Positions 18,652 to 29,621 are shown, numbered from the stretch's first letter. The stretch: 64,000 nt of DNA from Bradyrhizobium nitroreducens (GCF_002776695.1 NZ_LFJC01000003.1:1869361-1933360), one strand, 5' to 3'. Notes: generated from the sequence alone by a model not told the origin. Numbers and translations are program-made.

Positions 18652-19347
18652 ATGCTTGAGGTCAAGGACATCAACCTGTTCTACGGCGCGGCGCAGGCGC
18701 TGCGCGGCGTCTCGATTGCGGCCGAGCCGGGCAAGGTCACCTGCGTGCTTGGACGCAACGGCGTCGGCAAGACCTCGCTCCTGCGCGCCATGGTCGGGCA
18801 ATATCCAATTTCGTCGGGCGCGATCGTGTTCGATGGCAGCGATATCACCGGCCTGAAGCCTTATGAGCGGGCGCGCAAAGGCATCGGCTTCGTGCCGCAG
18901 GGCCGCGAGATCTTTCCGCTGCTGACGGTCGAGGAGAACCTCAAGACCGGCTTCGGTCCGCTCAAGCGCCAGGACAAGAACATTCCGGACGACGTGTTCT
19001 CGCTGTTTCCGGTGCTGCAATCCATGCTCGGCCGGCGCGGCGGCGATCTCTCCGGCGGCCAGCAGCAGCAGCTCGCGATCGGCCGCGCGCTGGTGATGCG
19101 GCCGAAGCTTCTCTTGCTCGACGAGCCGACCGAGGGCATCCAGCCCTCGATCATCAAGGACATCGGCCGCGCCATCTCCTATTTGCGCAACCTCGGCAAC
19201 ATCGCCATCGTGCTGGTCGAACAATATCTCGACTTTGCCTGCGAACTCGGCGACAGTTTTGCCGTGATGGATCGCGGCGCGGTGAAGTTCACCTGCGATC
19301 GCGCCAATTTGGACGCGAGCGAGATCAGCCGCCAGATGGCGCTGTAA
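18652..19347 (+). CDS. urtE: Urea ABC transporter ATP-binding protein UrtE
   Basis: 231 residues, LivF-type ATPase. Walker A GRNGVGKTS, signature LSGGQQQQLAIGRAL, Walker B LLLLDEPTEGIQPS and switch region LVEQYLDFA. The motif GRNGVGKTSLLRAM is characteristic of UrtE. Last gene of the transporter set; ureD starts 31 bp downstream on the same strand, consistent with one long urt-ure transcript. Confidence 0.96.
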   Translation: MLEVKDINLFYGAAQALRGVSIAAEPGKVTCVLGRNGVGKTSLLRAMVGQYPISSGAIVFDGSDITGLKPYERARKGIGFVPQGREIFPLLTVEENLKTGFGPLKRQDKNIPDDVFSLFPVLQSMLGRRGGDLSGGQQQQLAIGRALVMRPKLLLLDEPTEGIQPSIIKDIGRAISYLRNLGNIAIVLVEQYLDFACELGDSFAVMDRGAVKFTCDRANLDASEISRQMAL

Positions 19348-19378
19348 GCATTCTGCCGCGACCGGCTGGGGGAGGCGG

Positions 19379-20209
19379 ATGCGCAGCGACGTTTCGGTCA
19401 CGTCAGGGGTTTTCGAGGCGAACCGTGCCCGCGGCGCGGTGCGCTTCGACGTCCATGCGTGTGACGGCGTGACGCGGCGCGGCGTCTTGCATGAATCCGG
19501 CTCGTTGCGCGTGCGCTTTCCCTCGCCGGAAGGCGAGGGGTTGTCCGGCGTGTTCGTCAACACGGCCGGCGGCGTCGCGGGAGGGGACAGTTTCGAGATC
19601 GACATCGCAGGGGGCGAGCGCTCGCGCCTGACCTTGACGACGGCGGCGGCCGAAAAGGTCTATCGCGCGCCGGGAGCGGCAGCGCAGCTCAATATTTCCT
19701 TGAAAATCGCCGCGGGCGCGCATCTCGGCTGGCTGCCGCAGGAGACGATCCTGTTCGATCGCGCCCGGGTCCATCGCCGCTTCGACATCGAGCTCGACGA
19801 GACCGCCTCGCTTCTGCTGTGCGAGATCGTGGTGTTCGGCCGCACCGCCATGGGCGAGCGGATGGAGCAGGGGGAATTCGTCGACCGCTGGCGACTGCGG
19901 CGGGGTGGCAGGCTGGTGTTCGCCGAGACCGTCAGGCTCGACGGCAATATCGGCGCAAGACTTGGGCGATCGGCGGTGGCGAAGGGCGGCGCGGCGATCG
20001 GCACGGCGCTGATCGTTCCCGGCGACGAGGCCCTCGTCGAGCGCATCCGCGAAGCCGCGGACTCGTTCTCCGGCGAGGTGGGAATCTCCGCCTGGAATGG
20101 ATTTGCAATGGCGCGGTTCTGTGCCCAAGATGCGGCGCGCTTGCGCGCCGACATGATGGCCGTGCTGGCGCGTACCGGTGCCGCGCTGCCGCGACTCTGG
20201 TTGAACTGA
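19379..20209 (+). CDS. ureD: Urease accessory protein UreD
   Basis: 276 residues. UreD binds the UreABC apoenzyme together with UreF and UreG for nickel insertion. Family motifs are visible: NTAGGVAGGD near residue 60, LTTAAAEKVYRA near 85, LGWLPQETILFDRA near 115 and a GRTAMGE segment near 155. A strong GGGGGAGGCGG lies just before the ATG. A conserved early position in the urease operon of rhizobia. Confidence 0.94.
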   Translation: MRSDVSVTSGVFEANRARGAVRFDVHACDGVTRRGVLHESGSLRVRFPSPEGEGLSGVFVNTAGGVAGGDSFEIDIAGGERSRLTLTTAAAEKVYRAPGAAAQLNISLKIAAGAHLGWLPQETILFDRARVHRRFDIELDETASLLLCEIVVFGRTAMGERMEQGEFVDRWRLRRGGRLVFAETVRLDGNIGARLGRSAVAKGGAAIGTALIVPGDEALVERIREAADSFSGEVGISAWNGFAMARFCAQDAARLRADMMAVLARTGAALPRLWLN

Positions 20210-20246
20210 CTGGCTGAATTGACTTGTTGAACGGAAGAGATGCTTC

Positions 20247-20549
20247 ATGAACCTGTCTCCCCGCGAAAAGGACAAGCTTCTGATCTCGATGGCGGCGATC
20301 GTGGCCCGCCGCAGGCTGGACCGCGGCGTCAAGCTCAACCATCCCGAGGCGATCGCGATCATCTCCGATTTCATCCTTGAAGGCGCGCGCGACGGCCGAA
20401 CCGTTGCCGAGCTGATGCAATCCGGCGCGCAGGTCCTGACCCGCGATCAGGTGATGCCTGGTATCCCCGAGATGATCCACGACATCCAGGTCGAGGCGAC
20501 CTTTCCGGACGGCACCAAGCTCGTCACCGTGCACGAGCCGATCAGGTAG
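20247..20549 (+). CDS. ureA: Urease gamma subunit UreA
   Basis: 100 residues, the full length of the gamma subunit (starts [20 protein letters not shown], contains [20 protein letters not shown] and ends with [20 protein letters not shown]). A structural part of the trimeric urease in the cytoplasm. A hairpin repeat follows before ureB. Confidence 0.97.
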   Translation: MNLSPREKDKLLISMAAIVARRRLDRGVKLNHPEAIAIISDFILEGARDGRTVAELMQSGAQVLTRDQVMPGIPEMIHDIQVEATFPDGTKLVTVHEPIR

Positions 20550-20558
20550 TTTGAATTC

Positions 20559-20647
20559 GTCATTCCGGGGCGCCCAAAGGGCGAACCCGGAATCCAGAGG
20601 TTGTTGATCGAGATTCCGGGTTCTCGCTCCGCGAGCCCCGGAATGAC
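20559..20647. repeat. Palindromic intergenic repeat inside the urease operon
   Basis: An 89-bp element with perfect 12-bp outer arms (GTCATTCCGGGG and CCCCGGAATGAC). A second inner inverted pair surrounds a GAACCCGGAATC / GATTCCGGGTTC symmetry, so the whole can fold into a long hairpin. A close relative lies at 50122-50213. It occupies most of the 112-bp gap between ureA and ureB. Such repeats are abundant in Bradyrhizobium genomes. Confidence 0.85.
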
Positions 20648-20661
20648 ATAGGAAGTCAAAC

Positions 20662-20967
20662 ATGATCCCCGGCGAACTCTTCATCCAGGACGGCGAGATC
20701 GAGCTCAATGCCGGCCGCAAGACCGTGACGCTGACTGTGGCCAACACCGGCGACCGCCCGATCCAGGTCGGCTCGCACTATCATTTCTTCGAGACCAACC
20801 CCGCGCTGAAATTCGACCGCAAGAAATCCCGCGGCATGCGCCTCGACATCGCCGCCGGCACCGCCGTCCGCTTCGAACCCGGCCAGACCCGCGACGTGCA
20901 GCTTGTCGCCATGGCGGGGAAGAGGACGATCTACGGTTTTCGTGGCGACGTGATGGGGAAGTTGTGA
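20662..20967 (+). CDS. ureB: Urease beta subunit UreB
   Basis: 101 residues, complete (starts [20 protein letters not shown], contains the conserved [15 protein letters not shown] and [10 protein letters not shown] and ends with [16 protein letters not shown]). A structural subunit of urease. It is separated from ureA by a hairpin repeat and from ureC by 49 bp. Confidence 0.97.
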   Translation: MIPGELFIQDGEIELNAGRKTVTLTVANTGDRPIQVGSHYHFFETNPALKFDRKKSRGMRLDIAAGTAVRFEPGQTRDVQLVAMAGKRTIYGFRGDVMGKL

Positions 20968-21016
20968 GCTTCCAGCGCGCGTTCGCCCAGAAATTCAATC
21001 GCAAACGGGGCTTGTG

Positions 21017-22732
<1,716 letters not shown>

Positions 22733-22862
22733 AATAGCGCCTCAACGCATGTCCCCGGCGGGTATCCGGGAACGGCTTTTTGCGGTTTTGCGTTCGATGC
22801 CGGCTGGTCTAATGTCCCGCCCGGTATTGACCCCCTCAGAAGAAAAGCCGGGAGGATTTCTC

Positions 22863-23162
22863 GTGATCTACGTCGTTGCCACCCTGACCATCAAGCCCGA
22901 GACGCGCGCCGAATTCATTGCAGCCGCCACCGCCTGCATCAAGGAGACGCGGAAGGAGCCCGGCAATATCGCCTATGACCTGCATGAGAGCGTCACCGAT
23001 CCCGCCAAGATGGTGTTCGTCGAGCAGTGGGAGAACATGGAGGCGCTGGGGCCACATCGCGCCGCCGAGCACATGAAGACCTTCGGCCGGGTCGCGGTGA
23101 AGTGTTTCACGGCGCCGCCGAAGATCGAATACATCACGCCCGAGAAGGTCGAGACACGGTAA
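22863..23162 (+). CDS. Antibiotic-biosynthesis-monooxygenase (ABM) domain protein
   Basis: 99 residues from the GTG at 22863, chosen for the GGGAGG 8 bp upstream. A ferredoxin-like dimeric alpha/beta-barrel: YVVATLTIKPETRAEFIAA at the start, YDLHESVTDPAKMVFVEQWEN in the middle, HMKTF near the end. Members include quinol monooxygenases and small-molecule-processing enzymes; many have no known substrate. It lies between ureC and ureE, same strand, 12 bp before ureE, so it is co-transcribed with urease. Its role there is unknown. Confidence 0.85.
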   Translation: MIYVVATLTIKPETRAEFIAAATACIKETRKEPGNIAYDLHESVTDPAKMVFVEQWENMEALGPHRAAEHMKTFGRVAVKCFTAPPKIEYITPEKVETR

Positions 23163-23174
23163 CGAGGTAGAAGC

Positions 23175-23819
23175 ATGATCCGGGCGACGCAGGTCAGGGG
23201 ACAACACCGTTTCACGGAAGCGCCGGTGGATACGGTCGTGCTCGATTTCGACGATCGGCACCGCCGCCGCATGGCGATGACGGGCACGCGGGGTCTCGAA
23301 TTCCTGCTCGACCTGGAGAATGCCGTCGCGCTGCGCGGCGGCGATGCGCTGGTGCTGGAGGACGGCCGGCTGGTCGAGGTGGTCGCGGCGCCCGAGCCGC
23401 TGCTGGAAATCCGCGGCCGTGATCCGCACCACCTCGTCCGCGTCGGCTGGCATCTCGGCAACCGCCATCTGCCGACGCAGATCATGGCCAAGGCCCTGCG
23501 CATTCGCCGCGACCACGTCATCGAGGCCATGGTGAAGGGCCTCGGCGCGCGCGTGATCGAGATCGAGGCGCCGTTCGATCCCGAAGGCGGTGCCTATGCC
23601 GATGCCGGCCATGGACAAGGTCACGACGACCATGTCCAGCACGATCACGGGCATCATCATGATCATGGTCACGATCACCATGATCATGATCACCACGGCC
23701 ACGATCATCACCACCATGACCATGCCTCGCACGGCCATGGGCACGATCATCACCACGACGAGCATTGCGACCATCCCGACCATCACCACGGCCACAAGCA
23801 TGCTCATGACCACAAATGA
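23175..23819 (+). CDS. ureE: Urease nickel metallochaperone UreE with long His-rich tail
   Basis: 214 residues. The N-terminal 145 residues fit UreE (peptide-binding domain with [21 protein letters not shown] and a metal-binding domain with [19 protein letters not shown]). The last 70 or so residues are an extreme His/Asp-rich tail with roughly 36 histidines, one cysteine and a few acidic residues. UreE delivers nickel to the UreDFG-apourease complex. The tail adds storage or buffering capacity and may bind other metals. The 3' end overlaps ureF by 14 bp. Confidence 0.95.
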   Translation: MIRATQVRGQHRFTEAPVDTVVLDFDDRHRRRMAMTGTRGLEFLLDLENAVALRGGDALVLEDGRLVEVVAAPEPLLEIRGRDPHHLVRVGWHLGNRHLPTQIMAKALRIRRDHVIEAMVKGLGARVIEIEAPFDPEGGAYADAGHGQGHDDHVQHDHGHHHDHGHDHHDHDHHGHDHHHHDHASHGHGHDHHHDEHCDHPDHHHGHKHAHDHK

Positions 23820-24528
23820 GCCGGTCGGCGCCGGTGACCTCGACAAGGGCGAGGCGGCGGCGCTGTACCGGCTGATGACCTGGCTGTCGCCGGCATTCCC
23901 GGTCGGCGGCTTCTCCTATTCCAGCGGCATCGAATGGGCGGTCGAGGCGGGCGACATCGTCGATACGGCAACGCTGGCCGACTGGCTCGACGCCATGCTC
24001 AGTGACGGCTCCGGCTTCTGCGATGCGACGTTCCTGGTCCACGCCTATCGCGCCGCGGAGGTGGCCGAGGAGACAGCATTGAGCGATGTCGCCGAGCTCG
24101 CCGCCGCGTTCGTGCCGTCGCGTGAGCGGCAGCTGGAGACGACCTCGCAGGGCCGCGCCTTCATCGACATCGCCCGCGCCGCGTGGGACGCCGACGGACT
24201 GGACGCCATGGTTTCGGCATGCCGCGCGCCACTGGTCTATCCGGTCGCGGTCGGTGTGGTCGCGGCCATGCACGGCGTGCCGCTGGCGCCGACGCTGCAC
24301 GCCTTCCTGCATGCGCTGGTCTCCAACTGGATTTCCGCAGCCAGCCGCCTCATTCCGCTGGGTCAGACCGACAGCCAGCGCGTGCTTGTGAGGCTGGAGG
24401 CCGCTGTGGCCGCCACCGCCGACCGTGCGCTGCATGCGACATTGGACGATCTCGGCAGTGCGACCTTCCGCGCCGATCTCGCCAGTCTACGGCACGAGAC
24501 GCAATATACGCGGCTGTTCCGCTCGTGA
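23806..24528 (+). CDS. ureF: Urease accessory protein UreF
   Basis: 240 residues from the ATG at 23806. An in-frame ATG two codons upstream is possible. A longer upstream extension would only read the His-tail DNA of ureE in another frame and is rejected. All-helical Ure[20 protein letters not shown] at the start is the family hallmark. UreF bridges UreD and UreG and gates GTP hydrolysis during nickel insertion. It overlaps ureE, so translation is probably coupled. Confidence 0.93.
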   Translation: MTTNEPVGAGDLDKGEAAALYRLMTWLSPAFPVGGFSYSSGIEWAVEAGDIVDTATLADWLDAMLSDGSGFCDATFLVHAYRAAEVAEETALSDVAELAAAFVPSRERQLETTSQGRAFIDIARAAWDADGLDAMVSACRAPLVYPVAVGVVAAMHGVPLAPTLHAFLHALVSNWISAASRLIPLGQTDSQRVLVRLEAAVAATADRALHATLDDLGSATFRADLASLRHETQYTRLFRS

Positions 24529-24569
24529 GAGCGAAGCAGCCTTTCACCCATCGAGAGAGAGCGAATTAC

Positions 24570-25193
24570 ATGTCGAAATCCCACGGCCCCTTGCGTGTCG
24601 GCGTCGGCGGCCCGGTCGGATCGGGCAAGACCGCGCTGATGGACCTGCTCTGCAAGACCATGCGCGAACGCTATGATATCGCCGCGATCACCAACGACAT
24701 CTACACCAAATGGGATGCGGAATTCCTGGTGCGGTCGGGCTCGCTGACGCCGGACCGCATTGCCGGCGTCGAGACCGGCGGCTGTCCGCACACCGCCATC
24801 CGCGAGGATGCCTCGATGAACCTCGCCGCGGTCGCGGACATGCGCGCCAAATTTCCTGGGCTCGATCTCGTGCTGATCGAGTCCGGCGGCGACAATCTCG
24901 CTGCCACTTTTTCCCCGGAGCTGGCCGACCTCACCATCTATGTGATCGACGTGGCCGCCGGCGACAAGATCCCGTCCAAGGGCGGTCCCGGCATCACCCG
25001 GTCCGATCTTCTGGTCATCAACAAGATTGACCTCGCGCCCCATGTCGGCGCCTCCCTGGAGAAGATGGACACGGACGCCCGGCGCATGCGCGGCGAGCGT
25101 CCTTTCGTCATGACCAACCTGAAGAAGAGCGAGGGGCTCGAGCGCATCGTCGGCTTCATCGAGGCCAAGGGCGGCTTGAAACGGGCGGGTTGA
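24570..25193 (+). CDS. ureG: Urease accessory GTPase UreG
   Basis: 207 residues from the ATG at 24570. A SIMIBI-class GTPase with P-loop GPVGSGKT (residues 14-21), the nickel-binding CPH motif around C72 ([13 protein letters not shown]), the [17 protein letters not shown] region, and the guanine-specificity NKID. UreG couples GTP hydrolysis to nickel transfer. Last gene of the cluster; a 260-bp gap without a visible gene follows. Confidence 0.97.
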   Translation: MSKSHGPLRVGVGGPVGSGKTALMDLLCKTMRERYDIAAITNDIYTKWDAEFLVRSGSLTPDRIAGVETGGCPHTAIREDASMNLAAVADMRAKFPGLDLVLIESGGDNLAATFSPELADLTIYVIDVAAGDKIPSKGGPGITRSDLLVINKIDLAPHVGASLEKMDTDARRMRGERPFVMTNLKKSEGLERIVGFIEAKGGLKRAG

Positions 25194-25455
25194 CGACGCG
25201 ACGAACTGGCGCATGCGTTTTTCGCCGTTAACCTTGGGGTCCGGGCCGCGACGACGGAACAAATTTCGGACACGGCGATTGATTACCTCCGGTGCCCGGG
25301 CAAATCATCCCGGCCAGACCATCGGCCGGTCGGATTAAGCTTTTCAGGCGACCCAAGTTGCGTACTGATGCCTCCTCCTCCATTATCTCTGCCACTGGGG
25401 TCCACCTTGTTTCGGCACATGGCCGTTCGAGCGGCGTTCATATGCTCCCTGTTTA

Positions 25456-27147
25456 TTGCCGACCTCCTGCCTTCGCCTGAGTAGTCGCGTGGTCCGGCTG
25501 GGTTTCATCATCGGTTTCATCGCTCTGCTCGGGGCCTTGCTCTCCGGGCTTGCGGCCTATCGCGTCCACGACCAGGAGCTGGCACTGGACCGGATCGCGC
25601 TCGCGCGTGCGATCGACGTTCACGCCAGCCTGGTCCAGGATCGGCTCACCGAACGCGAACTGCTCGCCCGTGTCGCCTCAGGCCTGTTCCGCGCGCCATC
25701 CGTGATCAAGCCGAACATGCTGGAGCCGCTGCGCTCGGCCATCTACGCGTTCAAGACGGATTTCGTGGTGGCCGGCTGGATCGCCCGGCTGAAGCCGAAC
25801 GAGCTGACCGCGGCGCAGGCTGCCATCGGGGGCGCCGGCTTCCCGAACCCGAAGATCCGCAGCTTTGACGACAAGCCGATCAATCCGGTGGAGATCACCG
25901 AGCCGATCGACGTGCTGTTGGATCTCGAGCCGCGCAGCGACGAGACCAAGGCTCTGCCGGGACGAAGTTACGACCAGGACCCGGTTCGCAGCGCCATGCT
26001 GACGCGCGCCCGAGTCGAGAAGAGATCGGTTGCCTCGGACCCGATTCCGCTGTTGCGCGGGAACGGGCCCATCGGCGTCATCGTGGCTGCGCCCGTCATT
26101 CCCGAGGGGGCAACCGAGCCGGCCGGGTTCGTCACGTTTTCCTACGAGCTCGCTTCGCTGATGTTGACCAATGACGACATGTCGCTGTTCTCGGTCGCGC
26201 TCAGGGATCCACGCAAGGAAGGCGGCGAGCTGATCGCCAACGACCAGGGCGTGGTCTCGACGCGCAGCGTGGCGGCGGACGGGCCGGCGCCATCGGCGAC
26301 GCGCACGGTGAGCTTCGGTGCGCGAGATTGGCAGCTCGGCTACTACGCCAAGACCAACTCGGTGCGCCGTGCGGAACAGACCGCGATCATCGTTGCGGCG
26401 ATCGGCCTTGCGATCACGGCGATGGTGTGCGGCCTGTTCGGCTATGTCGCGTACAACAATCTGCGGCTCAGCCGGGAAATCCAGGTCCGAATCGGCTTCG
26501 AGCGCCGCTTGACCGCCGTGATCGACGAGCTCAACCACCGGGTCAAGAACATCCTTGCGGTGATCCAGTCGATCGTGACGCGCACCTTGCGCCACGGCTC
26601 GGACATCGACGTCGCCCGCGAGCTCCTGATCGGGCGCATCCACGCGATGTCCAACGTGGTCTCGCTGCTCAGCGAGAGCCAGTGGCAGGGCGTCAAGTTG
26701 AAAGGCCTGTTCGAGGCGCGGGCCATCCCGCATGCCGACCGCATCGCCGTCACCGGGCCCGATATCGCGGTCAGTGCACGCGCCGCGCAGAGCCTCTCGC
26801 TGCTGTTTTTCGAGCTCGCCTCGCATTCCGATGAGGGACTGTCGCTGGTCGGAAAGCATCCGCACATCACCGCCAGCTGGACGGTGACGGGCCGGGAGCC
26901 CGACGAGGTCTTTCAGTTTCGCTGGGAGGAGTTCAACACCAGCGAGGCGACGCGCCGCCCCGATTCCGATTTCGGCCTGATTCTGCTCGACCGTGTCGCG
27001 CCTGAGGCGTTAGGGGGCACCGCCAAGCGCTATTTCACCGACGTCTCCTACGTCTATGAGCTCACGGCACCGATGGAGACTGTGGTCGACATGACCGAAC
27101 GCGATCGCACGGATAAGATCTCGGCTCCGGTGCGGCCTGCGCGATAG
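25456..27147 (+). CDS. HWE/HisKA_2-type membrane sensor kinase with degenerate ATP-binding boxes
   Basis: About 563 residues from the TTG at 25456; a GTG at 25489 is an equally possible start. A transmembrane helix (LGFIIGFIALLGALLSGLAA) is followed by a periplasmic CHASE-like domain (about 45-305) and a second helix near 310-335. An HWE dimerisation segment follows, with the phospho-acceptor H361 in ELNHRVKNILAVIQSIV. The downstream ATPase is unusual. Where HWE kinases read HELATNAAKYG, this has FELASHSDEGLSL; and where GFG is usual, it has DFG (RPDSDFGLILLD). No response regulator is adjacent. Signal and target are unknown. Confidence 0.82.
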   Translation: MPTSCLRLSSRVVRLGFIIGFIALLGALLSGLAAYRVHDQELALDRIALARAIDVHASLVQDRLTERELLARVASGLFRAPSVIKPNMLEPLRSAIYAFKTDFVVAGWIARLKPNELTAAQAAIGGAGFPNPKIRSFDDKPINPVEITEPIDVLLDLEPRSDETKALPGRSYDQDPVRSAMLTRARVEKRSVASDPIPLLRGNGPIGVIVAAPVIPEGATEPAGFVTFSYELASLMLTNDDMSLFSVALRDPRKEGGELIANDQGVVSTRSVAADGPAPSATRTVSFGARDWQLGYYAKTNSVRRAEQTAIIVAAIGLAITAMVCGLFGYVAYNNLRLSREIQVRIGFERRLTAVIDELNHRVKNILAVIQSIVTRTLRHGSDIDVARELLIGRIHAMSNVVSLLSESQWQGVKLKGLFEARAIPHADRIAVTGPDIAVSARAAQSLSLLFFELASHSDEGLSLVGKHPHITASWTVTGREPDEVFQFRWEEFNTSEATRRPDSDFGLILLDRVAPEALGGTAKRYFTDVSYVYELTAPMETVVDMTERDRTDKISAPVRPAR

Positions 27148-27762
27148 CTATCCCTTCGGCCGCAACACCAGGTCGACCAGGTTGCGGGCGTAGCCAGGCG
27201 TGATCGGCGCGATGCCGAAGACGTAGCGATAGAACAGGCCGCCATAGATCGCGTCGTAGAGATCCTCAGCCGGCCCTTCGGCCAGGATGCTGCCGTCGTT
27301 CTGGCCTGCCGCAATCATTCTCACAAGCGCGTCGCGACGGAACTGCAGATAGCGGGCATAGAACAGTTCGGCGGAGCCCGTCTTGGAGATGCATTCGGAG
27401 ATGACGGCGAGCTGGACCTTGCCGAACTCGCCCTGCAATGCCTCGGCATAGGCCGTGGCGTGGCGGCGGGCGCGTGCCGCGGGGCTGCCGGAGCTTTCCG
27501 GCGGCAGCGGCAGCATCTGCGCCGCATGCTGAAGAAAGGCGTCGATCAAGAGCGCCTCGCGCGACGGCCACCATTTGTAGATCGTCATCTTGGAGACGCC
27601 GCTGTGGCGAGCGACCGCGTCGATGGTGGTGGCGGCAAGGCCGGTGGACGCCATCAGCGCGTAGGCGCTTTCGAGAATGGCGTTGCTGGTCTCGATCGAT
27701 CGGGGCCGGCCGCGCCGGGGGGCATTGTCGGCCCCGTCACCCCCGCCATTGGCCGTCACCAC
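27148..27762 (-). CDS. TetR/AcrR-family transcriptional regulator
   Basis: 204 residues, start at the GTG at 27762 (an adjacent GTG is equivalent). N-terminal helix-turn-helix at about residues 20-65 (AILESAYALMASTGLAATTI then SGVSKMTIYKWWPSREALL). The C-terminal effector domain is of the type often annotated as TetR C-terminal 11-like (IYGGLFYRYVFGIAPITPGY). The stop abuts the stop of the sensor kinase (convergent). The gene upstream on the same strand, opgC, ends 79 bp before its start, so it is not a clear divergent target. Confidence 0.88.
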   Translation of the reverse strand: MVTANGGGDGADNAPRRGRPRSIETSNAILESAYALMASTGLAATTIDAVARHSGVSKMTIYKWWPSREALLIDAFLQHAAQMLPLPPESSGSPAARARRHATAYAEALQGEFGKVQLAVISECISKTGSAELFYARYLQFRRDALVRMIAAGQNDGSILAEGPAEDLYDAIYGGLFYRYVFGIAPITPGYARNLVDLVLRPKG

Positions 27763-27841
27763 GCCCGGTCTCCTCGCGCAACCCGCTCCTGCTCCGGGAT
27801 AGCGCAGCCGCAGCGGCCGGCCTAGGGAAATCGGTCGTGCG

Positions 27842-28984
27842 TTAGGCCTGCTGTCGCAAGGCCGCGGGCAGATCCTGCCACTTCGACCAGGCGACGTAGT
27901 AGGCCACCGCGGTCATCGCGGCGAAGCCGGTGAGGCTCACCACGATCTGCATCACCACCAGATTGGCGCTGGTGATCAGGATGAGATGGCCGGCGAAAGA
28001 CAGGAACACGCCGACGCAGAACACCGCGAGCCATTCCTCACCACACCTGATGACCGCCTGGAGCGGCTTCAACCGCAGGCCGGGGTGATCGGCCGGAATG
28101 AGATGGGTCGCCAGCAGGGCGAGTGCGAGGAAGTGAACCACGCGGTAGGGCGCGAGGTTTTCCTTGTCGGTCGGCGCGATGCTGTCGAGCAGGAAGTCCG
28201 GCAGGTAAGCGGACAATGCCGGCGAATGGCGCAGCAAGGTGACCGCCATCGCGAAGATGAGATAGCTCGCGGCGAGGATCCGCAGCCAACCCATCTCGCG
28301 CAGCACGCGCCCCGATGCGCCTGTCACGGCGAACCAGCCCCCGAGCACCATCAGCATCTGCCAGCACAGCGGATTGAAGGTCCATTCCTGGTCCGGGTAG
28401 ACCCGGAAATTCCAGTCGAACCAGCGCGCGGCCAGATAGAGCGCGACCGACGCCGCCAGGGTCACGTTCGGCCGCCGCAACAGGCCCCACAGCGCGAATG
28501 GAAAGAAAGCCATCAGCGGGATCATCAATTGCAGGAGATCGAGATTCAGCGGCTCCTCCTGGAGCACGAGTCCGCGGACGAGGATGCGCAGCGGATGCTC
28601 GAGAATCCCCGAAATGTTGTATTCGTGGATGATCTCCGGCGCCATCGATTGCGACGCCACGTAGGCGATGGTGTCGATATAGATCACGAACAGCACGACA
28701 TAGGCGGCATAAAGCCGCCAGACGCGGCGGAAGATGCGCGTCGCGGCGACGAGATAGCCGCGCTCCAGTGCGATCCGGCCGTGGATGATCGCGACGCCGT
28801 AACCCACCACGAACACGAACAGGTCGGCGGCGCCGCTGAAGCCGAAATTGCGCAGCGTCAGCAGGTTGACGACGTTGTTCGGGATGTGGTCGACGAAAAC
28901 CGACCAATTGGCGATGCCGAGCGTCAAATACAGCCTGGCGTCGTGACGGAATGCGGCAAGATTCGCCTGGACGGACGGTTTCAT
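27842..28984 (-). CDS. opgC: OpgC-family membrane protein (periplasmic glucan succinylation type)
   Basis: 380 residues, about ten transmembrane helices, matching OpgC: WSVFVDHIPNNVVNLLTLRNF near residue 30, FSGAADLFVFVVGYG near 50, YPDQEWTFNPLCWQ near 205. OpgC proteins add succinyl groups to osmoregulated periplasmic glucans. The OpgC fold belongs to the acyltransferase-3 group. Substrate is inferred from the family; no glucan synthase gene is nearby. Confidence 0.85.
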   Translation of the reverse strand: MKPSVQANLAAFRHDARLYLTLGIANWSVFVDHIPNNVVNLLTLRNFGFSGAADLFVFVVGYGVAIIHGRIALERGYLVAATRIFRRVWRLYAAYVVLFVIYIDTIAYVASQSMAPEIIHEYNISGILEHPLRILVRGLVLQEEPLNLDLLQLMIPLMAFFPFALWGLLRRPNVTLAASVALYLAARWFDWNFRVYPDQEWTFNPLCWQMLMVLGGWFAVTGASGRVLREMGWLRILAASYLIFAMAVTLLRHSPALSAYLPDFLLDSIAPTDKENLAPYRVVHFLALALLATHLIPADHPGLRLKPLQAVIRCGEEWLAVFCVGVFLSFAGHLILITSANLVVMQIVVSLTGFAAMTAVAYYVAWSKWQDLPAALRQQA

Positions 28985-29165
28985 CGGGAAAAATGACTTT
29001 TGGAATCAGGGGCGACGCTTTTAGCGGCAACCGCCTGCCCATCCGAGTAGCGTTTGCGTGAGCGAAGGCCGGGTGCTCAAAGAAAATTGCGCAGAACGGA
29101 CAAATGATTGCCGCCGTGCGCCCGCGCTCCTCTTGCGACGAAATTTTCTTAACGTCGTCCCGTCC

Positions 29166-29621
29166 TTATTCGGCCGGTTCGGCCGAGACCTCGTCGGATG
29201 CGCCGGCGCGGCTCGCCATGATGCCGAGGGCAACGCCGCCGATCGCCAGGATCGGTAGCAGCCGCTTGACGCCGATGGCACGAACGATCTGGAGCCCGGT
29301 GGCGAGCAGCATGGGGTCCGCGAGCATGCTCGAGGCCGCCGACTTCGCGGCACGCTCGGCCGCGATCTGGGCGCGCTTCTGAACCTCGCGCTTGTAGCCC
29401 CAATAGGAGCCCGCCGCAGTCAGCGTCAGCAGGAAGAAGATGCCTGCGCCGGCAAGACAGGCTTGCACCGGGCCATATTTCTCCAGGACCGAGATGAAGG
29501 CGGCGGCACAAAGGAAACAGGTCGTGACGAACAGCGCGAGGGCCGCGCCTGCAGCGAGCGAGGTCAGCCGCACAGTCGTGCCGGCGGATGCATTGATCCC
29601 GTCGATGATGCGCTGAAACAT
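29166..29621 (-). CDS. Small membrane protein, holin-superfamily-like, partner of a DUF883 protein
   Basis: 151 residues from the ATG at 29621, which has GAGGAGCGAGG upstream. Two strong membrane helices in the first half (about 22-45 and 54-80) are followed by a charged helix (KREVQKRAQIAAERAAKSAA) and a third hydrophobic segment near 120-140 (LLPILAIGGVALGIMA). The tail is acidic. It resembles membrane proteins that accompany DUF883/YqjD-like proteins, where an inner-membrane or cell-envelope stress role is common. It lies 91 bp after the DUF883 gene and probably shares its promoter. Confidence 0.7.
   Translation of the reverse strand: MFQRIIDGINASAGTTVRLTSLAAGAALALFVTTCFLCAAAFISVLEKYGPVQACLAGAGIFFLLTLTAAGSYWGYKREVQKRAQIAAERAAKSAASSMLADPMLLATGLQIVRAIGVKRLLPILAIGGVALGIMASRAGASDEVSAEPAE

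Noticed and set aside
23590..23805. Long plus-strand frame through the His-tail DNA of ureE, joined in frame to ureF, giving a Met/Thr/Ile-rich protein
   Set aside because: It is the alternative frame of the CATGAC-type repeats that encode the UreE tail. UreF is complete from 23806, with its family start.
22836..23846. Minus-strand 336-residue frame with a membrane-like Val/Met-rich N-terminus over ureE and the ABM gene
   Set aside because: Antisense of real genes on plus; the apparent helices come from the complement of the His codons.
25256..25280. EcfG promoter before the HWE kinase (GGAAC, 16 bases, GATT)
   Set aside because: Only the -35 box is good; the -10 differs at two of four bases.
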